DNA of 36,996 bases, from NCBI GenBank assembly GCA_945867665.1, contig CAMBIR010000015.1, positions 1-36,996 of the forward strand. The letters run 5' to 3'. The notes under the pieces were generated by a model, which saw only the letters and a list, made by a program, of their open reading frames with translations, ran no database searches and had not been told where the DNA came from. Within the stretch, counting starts at the first letter, position 1. Each line of letters opens with the position of its first letter. Shown here one piece after another: positions 32,801 to 36,996 of the stretch. The translations under genes and the position numbers were made by a program. This DNA comes from an uncultured Bacillota bacterium. Its GTDB lineage: Bacteria; Bacillota_I; Bacilli_A; RF39; UBA660.

Positions 32801-34462
32801 TTAACTATTATTTTTACCTTTTCTACCATACGGATTTCTTGCTAAATTTCTATTTTCATACTTAAAAGTTACCTCTGGTACAATATCATATTTAAAACAT
32901 ATAGTAATATTTCTATCTTTATCTATAACTATTTTATCTACTAACGTATCAATTAATTCTTTTTTTGGTTTATTTAAATCTAATAGTTTTTTTATTTTTT
33001 TAGTATAATCAGGTAAAATATTTGCTTTATTTTTCATTTTATATTTTTTAATATTTTGATCTTCTATCTTTTCGTTAATTTGTTTTAATTTTTGTTCAAA
33101 TTCACTTGCTAATTCTCTATATGTATCTGCTGATATTACCCCATCACACCTGTCATTGTATAAAGTTTTTAATCTACCAGTAATCTTTTCTTTTTCTATT
33201 TGAAATTCTTTAACTATTTTATCAATGTTAGTAGTTTCCTTGTGAATACTTTTTACTACTTCATCATTTAATTCTTTTATATTAAGTTCTTTTATTAATT
33301 TAGATATATACTTATTAATTTGTTCTAATACCTGTTCTTCCAAATAATTATATGGGTAAAAATGCGAATAACATCTGCCTCTTACGGGATCTCTAGAATA
33401 TCTATTGCAATTAACAGACCAATAATCTTGTTTTTTACGATAAAGAACTGTAAGTCTATTTTTACATTCTTTACAAAACAACTTACCTTCTAATAATCTT
33501 TTTTCTCTATTCGTTTTAACTTCATAATTTCTAGTATTTCTTTTTCTTAAAGTATTAACATATTCAAATGTATCTTTATCAACTAATGGTTCATGGGTAT
33601 TTTCTACTATAATCCATAACTTTTCATCTAATGTTATCTTCTTTTTAGATTTATAACTGACTTTAGTTTGAGTATGTTGTACTAAATCACCAATATATAC
33701 TCTATTTGTTAATATTTTTTTTACTGTGGAGATATTCCAATTCTCTCTATCAATTAATCTTGATGAATAATTAGTCTTTTTATATCCACTAGGTGTAATT
33801 ACATTTTCCTTATTTAGTCTATTTGCTATTTCAGTAGGTCCAATACCATCAGCTCTCCATTTAAATATTTTTTTTACTATTGGAGCAGTATCTGGATTTG
33901 GTATTAAATGTCCCTTATCTAATGGATCTCTCATATAACCAAAACATGGTAAACTTCCAACAAATTTTCCATTTTTTCTTTTTTCATTTAATACATTTCT
34001 AATTTTTATCGAATTTTGTTTACTATAATAGTCATTACAAGCAATTATAAATGTTGATGAATCATTGCTAGCTTGATTTTTAAAACTATCATATGATTCT
34101 AATATAGATATAAATCTTATATTATTTTCTGGAAAAAAAGTTTCGATATAATAACCAGTCATAACATGATCTCTACCTAATCTTGATAAATCTTTAACTA
34201 TTACACAATTTATTTTTTTATTATTTATATCTTCTAGCATATTTTGAAATCCAGGCCTTTCAAAATCAGTTCCTGAATATCCATCATCAACATATTCTTT
34301 AACTAAATTAAAATTATTATTTTTAACATAACCTCTTAATAATTCTTTTTGATTAATTACACTTTCACTATCAGATTCATATTTTTTATCTTTATCTTCT
34401 TGGGATAGCCTTATATAGATTCCAACATTGAAATCTATTCCGTTTAAGTAAGTATTATACAT
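32801..34462 (-). CDS. Large serine recombinase (TnpX/TndX-like)
   Basis: A 553-residue site-specific recombinase. An N-terminal resolvase domain has YIRLSQEDKD with nucleophile Ser20, SESVINQKELL, DDGYSGTDFERPGFQ and KDLSRLGRDHVMTGYYIE. A recombinase domain (about 165-270) follows, then a zinc ribbon (CKECKNRLT ... CNRY ... RGRCYSH, about 333-375) and a long coiled coil (about 390-480), the layout of large serine integrases of Firmicute transposons and ICEs. It makes 2-bp staggered cuts at short att sites with a phosphoserine link. GGAGGA precedes the ATG. It lies about 1 kb from the proposed left junction, so it is the likely agent of the insertion. Confidence 0.92.
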   Translation of the reverse strand: MYNTYLNGIDFNVGIYIRLSQEDKDKKYESDSESVINQKELLRGYVKNNNFNLVKEYVDDGYSGTDFERPGFQNMLEDINNKKINCVIVKDLSRLGRDHVMTGYYIETFFPENNIRFISILESYDSFKNQASNDSSTFIIACNDYYSKQNSIKIRNVLNEKRKNGKFVGSLPCFGYMRDPLDKGHLIPNPDTAPIVKKIFKWRADGIGPTEIANRLNKENVITPSGYKKTNYSSRLIDRENWNISTVKKILTNRVYIGDLVQHTQTKVSYKSKKKITLDEKLWIIVENTHEPLVDKDTFEYVNTLRKRNTRNYEVKTNREKRLLEGKLFCKECKNRLTVLYRKKQDYWSVNCNRYSRDPVRGRCYSHFYPYNYLEEQVLEQINKYISKLIKELNIKELNDEVVKSIHKETTNIDKIVKEFQIEKEKITGRLKTLYNDRCDGVISADTYRELASEFEQKLKQINEKIEDQNIKKYKMKNKANILPDYTKKIKKLLDLNKPKKELIDTLVDKIVIDKDRNITICFKYDIVPEVTFKYENRNLARNPYGRKGKNNS

Positions 34463-34541
34463 TTATTCCTCCTTTTATCTTACTTAATTGGGTATTAAGA
34501 CGTGTCCATGATAACATCAAAGTTAGAAAAGTGCAAATCAT
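34455..34541 (-). CDS. Possible 28-residue frame coupling into the recombinase
   Basis: Its ATG overlaps the TGA of the upstream small gene (ATGA) behind AAGGAGTG, and its TAA falls eight bases inside the recombinase start. Content (MICTFLTLMLSWTRLNTQLS) shows no known domain. It may exist only to pass ribosomes on to the recombinase. Confidence 0.3.
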   Translation of the reverse strand: MICTFLTLMLSWTRLNTQLSKIKGGINV

Positions 34542-34636
34542 TTTGATTGCACTCCTTCTTCTTTTGATATTTCTTCGATTAAGTATTTTAAAATAAGATC
34601 TTTAAATGAAATGTTATTCAAATAGGATCCTTTCAT
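34538..34636 (-). CDS. Small 32-residue protein upstream of the recombinase
   Basis: Frame MKGSYLNNISFKDLILKYLI, then a short acidic/basic end (EEISKEEGVQSK). AGGTGG lies seven bases before the ATG, a good site for such a short gene. One amphipathic helix can be seen. Overlapping stop/start links it to the next frame and then the recombinase. Possibly a small recombination accessory or a leader; not recognised. Confidence 0.4.
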   Translation of the reverse strand: MKGSYLNNISFKDLILKYLIEEISKEEGVQSK

Positions 34637-34697
34637 AATTAAACCACCTATTTAAATTTATGTTTTTATTTATTATTTTTGATTTTTTTTCATACAT
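34614..34697 (-). CDS. Possible 27-residue Lys/Asn-rich frame
   Basis: MYEKKSKIINKNINLNRW..., behind AGGAAG seven bases upstream; it overlaps the next small gene by 23 bases. Very A-rich and with no domain, it may be chance. Confidence 0.2.
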   Translation of the reverse strand: MYEKKSKIINKNINLNRWFNYERILFE

Positions 34698-34720
34698 ATA
34701 TCTACTTCCTTTCTTTTTAT

Positions 34721-34746
34721 ATTAGTATTACTAATAATATTATTAG
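34721..34746. promoter_or_regulatory. Overlapping palindromes before the small-ORF/recombinase unit
   Basis: ATTAGTATTACTAAT (34721-34735) and CTAATAATATTATTAG (34731-34746) are both perfect and share five bases. They lie upstream of the small frames leading into the recombinase, so an operator is plausible. The base composition is extreme, so chance is possible. Confidence 0.35.
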
Positions 34747-34823
34747 AATTATTTATTATATTTAATTTTTATATTATATTTATTATATTATTATTGAACT
34801 ATATGTCCTTTGAGTGTAAAAAA

Positions 34824-34865
34824 ACATCTAACCCATTAGAAAAAATCTTCAGGTAGATCAGATGT
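34824..34865 (-). terminator. Possible terminator at the end of the winged-helix gene
   Basis: ACATCT (34824-34829) with AGATGT (34860-34865), overlapping the end of the coding frame, followed on the minus strand by seven T. The loop is long, so it is tentative. Confidence 0.45.
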
Positions 34866-35135
34866 AAACTTTTCTTCATTAATATAAATTTTTCTTTGAA
34901 ATTTATGTTTATATTCCATAATAATGTAATTATTATCTGCTAATTCTTTTAATAGGCTTGATATTCTTCTTGGACCTACTCCAAGATAATTTCCTAAGTA
35001 TTTATTATCAGCATAACAGTAACCTTCTTTATGAGATAAAAGCATAATTATTCCATATAAAATTTTGTTACCAACACATATATTTCTATCTAAAATTATA
35101 AACCATGGTATTTTTACATATTTATCGTATTCCAT
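34836..35135 (-). CDS. Winged-helix protein like the N-terminus of replication initiator/RepA proteins
   Basis: A 99-residue protein. KIPWFIILDRNICVGNKILYGIIMLLSHKEGYCYADNKYLGNYLGVGPRRISSLLKELADNNYI is the winged-helix pattern that opens many RepA/phage replisome-organiser and conjugative-element regulators. Those proteins are usually 200 residues or more; here only the DNA-binding part is present, so it may act as a regulator, or be a remnant. GGGAGAG precedes the ATG, which is four bases from the stop of the RHH gene; the two form one operon. Confidence 0.65.
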   Translation of the reverse strand: MEYDKYVKIPWFIILDRNICVGNKILYGIIMLLSHKEGYCYADNKYLGNYLGVGPRRISSLLKELADNNYIIMEYKHKFQRKIYINEEKFTSDLPEDFF

Positions 35136-35138
35136 TTA

Positions 35139-35291
35139 TTACTCTCCCTTCATATTTGTCTTTAGTATTTCTAAGTAGCCTCTTTCTAATAATTCTGTCA
35201 TCATTTTAGAAATAGATACTCTATAAAATTTAGACATTAATTTAATTCTATTAAATAAGTCTATTGGTAAATATAATTTAAATATTCTCAA
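35139..35291 (-). CDS. Ribbon-helix-helix (CopG/Arc-like) regulator, 50 residues
   Basis: Starts at TTG (35289-35291) behind AAGGAGTG. MRIFKLYLPIDLFNRIKLMS, then KFYRVSISKMMTELLERGYL: one strand followed by two helices of an RHH DNA-binding domain. Proteins of this size control plasmid copy number or element genes by binding inverted repeats. A near-perfect 20-bp palindrome (35309-35328) lies just before the ribosome site and is a natural autoregulatory operator. It is cotranscribed with the winged-helix gene. Confidence 0.6.
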   Translation of the reverse strand: MRIFKLYLPIDLFNRIKLMSKFYRVSISKMMTELLERGYLEILKTNMKGE

Positions 35292-35308
35292 ACTATCACT
35301 CCTTCCTA

Positions 35309-35328
35309 AATAGGATAATTGTCCTATT
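35309..35328. promoter_or_regulatory. Palindromic operator candidate for the RHH regulator
   Basis: AATAGGATAATTGTCCTATT pairs at nine of ten positions. TAGGAT-type half-sites recur in the leader at 35441-35560, so the protein may bind there too. Confidence 0.5.
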
Positions 35329-35385
35329 ATTTTTACTATTTTTAATTAGAGCAGGATAAGAAGATAGCACCACAAACAAAAAAAC

Positions 35386-35402
35386 TCCTTATAATATAAG
35401 GA
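35386..35402 (-). terminator. Intrinsic terminator inside the leader
   Basis: TCCTTATA-A-TATAAGGA is a perfect 8-bp stem, followed on the minus strand by GTTTTTTTG. It stands about 95 bases before the RHH start, so it would stop most transcripts before the operon unless antagonised. Confidence 0.7.
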
Positions 35403-35519
35403 ATTGTTATGGTGCTATTATTATTTCGTACTTACGAAATTCATCCTACTTTGTAGGTTCATATAAAGGATGATTAATAAATATATCCTTTATTTCTCTT
35501 AGTTTTAATTCTTATTAGT

Positions 35520-35567
35520 TCATCCTATTATTATAAAAATATAAAAATTAATAGGATGATAGCTCAT
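35520..35567 (-). CDS. 15-residue leader peptide
   Basis: ATG at 35567 stands five bases after AAGGAGGTGG, the strongest ribosome site in the mobile region, and encodes MSYHPINFYIFIIIG. The gene lies entirely over the TCATCCTATTA/TAATAGGATGA hairpin, so a ribosome moving over it would open that stem. The frame is also open further upstream to an ATG at 35618. It looks like a translated leader used for attenuation; the peptide itself has no known domain. Confidence 0.5.
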   Translation of the reverse strand: MSYHPINFYIFIIIG

Positions 35568-35593
35568 AATGACCACCTCCTTAAAATGAAAAA

Positions 35594-35613
35594 AAGAAGA
35601 CCTAAGTCCTCTT
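35594..35613 (-). terminator. Early intrinsic terminator just after the leader promoter
   Basis: On the minus strand AAGAGGAC and GTCTTCTT form an 8-bp stem (one G-U) with a 4-base loop and seven T. It ends only about 40 bases from the predicted transcription start, before the leader peptide. Confidence 0.7.
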
Positions 35614-35637
35614 TGCATAATTATTTCATTTTACTAT

Positions 35638-35665
35638 ATTTTACCACTTGACTTTTATAAGTCAA
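35638..35665 (-). promoter_or_regulatory. Leader promoter TTGACT-16-TAAAAT with overlapping inverted repeat
   Basis: On the minus strand TTGACT (35660-35665) and TAAAAT (35638-35643). The inverted repeat TTGACTT-TTAT-AAGTCAA (35648-35665) covers the -35 and is a likely repressor site. Phased A-tracts begin just upstream. Confidence 0.55.
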
Positions 35666-35673
35666 TGAATATC

Positions 35674-35768
35674 CAATGCTTTTTTGTGCTTTATTTTTCT
35701 TTTTTTTCTTTTTTTTGCTTTTTTATGTTTTTCGATGCTTTTTGATGCTTTTCAATGCTTTTTTGTGC
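35674..35768. repeat. Phased A-tract array with 16-bp end repeats
   Basis: CAATGCTTTTTTGTGC occurs at 35674-35689 and again at 35753-35768. Between them, T-tracts separated by GATGC/TGC-like spacers repeat about every 10 bases. Such phasing with the helix bends DNA. It lies between hsdS and the leader promoter. Confidence 0.6.
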
Positions 35769-35782
35769 CAATCAACATTATT

Positions 35783-36937
35783 CTATACAAACATACTTTG
35801 CATAAGTCCTTTTTTTAGTAAATTTAATTTTGACAATTTATTATTTTCTTTCTCAATAAAATTATCAATTATAGTTAAAGTTTTAGAATTTCTTTCCTGA
35901 TCTTTTATAGATGGTAAAACTAGATTTAAACTTAATATGTCATCTTTTTTTAAATTTGTTTGATTGACACCATCATCAAATCTTAAATAGTAAGGATTTC
36001 TATCTAATAAATAAAACAAATATTTAGAATTAATTATACTATCATCTTTTATTTTTATTTTACAAATCCGCTGATTCAAACTATATTTATTATTCTCATC
36101 AATATAATAACATTTCGCTAGAGCTTTTCCATTAGGAAGATCACTCATAACCATTGTTATATCATTTTTAAATAATGGAGTTAATTGTTCTGAACATTTC
36201 TTTGTTACATTACCTTCTGTAGATATAAATTTTGAATTTATTAGAATATATTTTCCATTTTCATCAACTATATTTTCATGTCCTTTTCCATTTTCAAAAA
36301 TTGCAATATCTGATAGTAAATAAACATTCCCAGTAACCTCATTAAATAATTTATCATGTAGTCCTTTTTTAAATAACTTAAGGTCTTCAATTTTTTTAGA
36401 TTGTAGTTCTATTTTCTTATCTAACAGTGATAAGAAATCACCGATTTTTATTTGTTCATTTATTTTAGGAATTGTAAATTTATATATACCTAATTCATCT
36501 CTGTTTATTTTAGGCATTCCAGTTCTCATTGATACCGAAGTAGCAAATTTAGTAAATTTAGGATTCAATAATAAATATAAAAGAAAGGTTGATGTCAATT
36601 TTTCTTCTATTGGATTAATTGGATATGAATCTGCACTACATAACCCTACAAATTTTGGATAACAAACCTTTGCAAAATGAGGATTTATTTTGCCATAAAT
36701 TACAGATTTTTCATTGAATAGATATTTTGAACTTATTAATTTATCATCTTTTGCTAAATTATATTCTAATAACCTTCCTGTTTCTTTTTCGATATTACCA
36801 GGACCAATATGTGGTAAATTACAATATTCTTTTTTGTTTGGATCAACCTGACCATTTATGATAGAAACCAAATCATAAAATTTATAAGTAATCCATTCAT
36901 CATTAAATTCTTTAAATCTTAATTTAGGAGCATTCAT
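35783..36937 (-). CDS. hsdS: Type I restriction-modification specificity subunit
   Basis: About 384 residues from ATG 36937 (GTGGTGAT upstream; MNAPKLRFKEFNDEW is the usual HsdS opening). Two target recognition domains (about 1-150 and 200-345) are each followed by a conserved coiled spacer: FLSLLDKKIELQSKKIEDLKLFKKGLHDKLF and a second ending IEKENNKLSKLNLLKKGLMQSMF. Each TRD reads one half of a bipartite DNA site, and the subunit joins HsdM and HsdR. The frame is open to the window edge, but the part before 36937 does not look like HsdS. hsdM is presumably just outside. A perfect 10-bp inverted repeat overlaps the region before the start. Confidence 0.9.
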   Translation of the reverse strand: MNAPKLRFKEFNDEWITYKFYDLVSIINGQVDPNKKEYCNLPHIGPGNIEKETGRLLEYNLAKDDKLISSKYLFNEKSVIYGKINPHFAKVCYPKFVGLCSADSYPINPIEEKLTSTFLLYLLLNPKFTKFATSVSMRTGMPKINRDELGIYKFTIPKINEQIKIGDFLSLLDKKIELQSKKIEDLKLFKKGLHDKLFNEVTGNVYLLSDIAIFENGKGHENIVDENGKYILINSKFISTEGNVTKKCSEQLTPLFKNDITMVMSDLPNGKALAKCYYIDENNKYSLNQRICKIKIKDDSIINSKYLFYLLDRNPYYLRFDDGVNQTNLKKDDILSLNLVLPSIKDQERNSKTLTIIDNFIEKENNKLSKLNLLKKGLMQSMFV

Positions 36938-36947
36938 TTTATCACCA

Positions 36948-36980
36948 CTTTTCAAGTCCTTAAGTTTAATACTTGAAAAG
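36948..36980. repeat. Perfect inverted repeat just upstream of hsdS
   Basis: CTTTTCAAGT (36948-36957) and ACTTGAAAAG (36971-36980), 13 bases apart, about ten bases before the start codon. It could fold near the ribosome site, stop transcription from upstream, or serve as a recombination site. Confidence 0.55.
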
Positions 36981-36996
36981 CGGTTAATTAGAATGT

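Larger units (their letters stand above)
35360..35570 (-). promoter_or_regulatory. Structured leader or origin-like region with five consecutive inverted repeats
   Basis: In order: ATAGCACCA/TGGTGCTAT (35364-35372 and 35410-35418) enclosing the terminator hairpin at 35386-35402; ATTTCGTA/TACGAAAT (35423-35440); CCTAC-TTT-GTAGG (35445-35457); ATAAAGGAT/ATCCTTTAT (35463-35471 and 35485-35493); TCATCCTATTA/TAATAGGATGA (35520-35530 and 35549-35559). All are perfect pairings. Either a regulatory leader RNA for the RHH operon or an origin of replication or transfer. Confidence 0.55.
31789..36996. mobile_element. Integrated mobile region with large serine recombinase (right end outside window)
   Basis: From the broken amidase gene to the window edge the genes are accessory in type: a CFI-box-like protein, a helical unknown, a large serine recombinase, small overlapping frames, a winged-helix and a RHH protein, a structured leader, and HsdS. 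The region is visibly richer in A+T than the LysM and ylmH stretch before it. A terminator at 31807-31831 closes the last element gene just inside the junction. Whether hsdS belongs to the element or to the host cannot be told, since the other end is not visible. Confidence 0.6.

Noticed and set aside
35441..35482. Second leader peptide (13 codons, MNLQSRMNFVSTK) in the structured leader
   Set aside because: No ribosome site within the usual distance of its ATG; may be chance.
35674..35768. Possible CRISPR-like repeats
   Set aside because: The units are only about 10 bases, with no unique spacers and no cas genes; phased A-tracts explain them.
35676..35900. 74-residue Phe-rich frame on the plus strand
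   Set aside because: Produced by the T-tract array and the antisense of hsdS; no ribosome site.

Overview
The window is A+T-rich, uses the standard code (TGA is a stop) and reads as a Gram-positive, Firmicutes/Bacilli-type chromosome. Signs of this are strong AGGAGG ribosome sites, sigma-A-like promoters, a ClpC-type unfoldase, a PrsA-like foldase, YlmH, SipW-type signal peptides, two acetate kinases and an rplM-rpsI pair behind a leader RNA. The many short, simple genes and lack of a clear sporulation programme suggest an uncultured gut lineage of Bacilli; that placement is inference.

Layout. (1) 1-7.2 kb: surface and export genes. Three related SipW-type secreted proteins (80-1072 minus, 1216-1872 plus, 5727-7112 minus) surround a VirD4/TraG coupling ATPase and a membrane-anchored PrsA/parvulin foldase. 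The largest secreted protein is preceded by a nine-G tract that puts its apparent start one base out of frame, which looks like an OFF phase variant. (2) 7.3-10.9 kb: two paralogous acetate kinases and NrnA. (3) 10.9-15.9 kb: a four-gene operon with two proteins that resemble ADP-ribosyltransferase folds, a dockerin/Big protein and a cadherin-like repeat protein. (4) 16-19.1 kb: parC plus a NUDIX hydrolase. (5) 19.3-22.7 kb: three tandem anchored proteins that share an N-terminal leader (one has lost its start codon), then an S51 peptidase flanked by short direct repeats. (6) 22.8-28.6 kb: rplM-rpsI with a leader RNA, a membrane glycosyltransferase with a small membrane protein, ClpC and a SleB/CwlJ-like hydrolase. 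(7) 28.8-30.5 kb: ylmH and a fourth SipW-type protein.

(8) 30.8 kb to the end: a LysM amidase whose N-terminal half is missing exactly where a mobile region begins. That region carries a large serine recombinase, a RHH plus winged-helix regulator/replication pair, a long structured leader with a short peptide and two intrinsic terminators, phased A-tracts, and a type I restriction specificity subunit. The element continues off the right edge. No relaxase, hsdM or hsdR is in view.

No rRNA, tRNA or CRISPR array was recognised. The most interesting items are the G-tract switch on the secreted adhesin-like protein, the attenuator-like leader of the mobile element, the interrupted amidase, a three-copy family of about 56-bp hairpins at gene ends, and the unexplained four-gene operon at 10.9-15.9 kb. 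All similarities were judged by eye; no database search was run.
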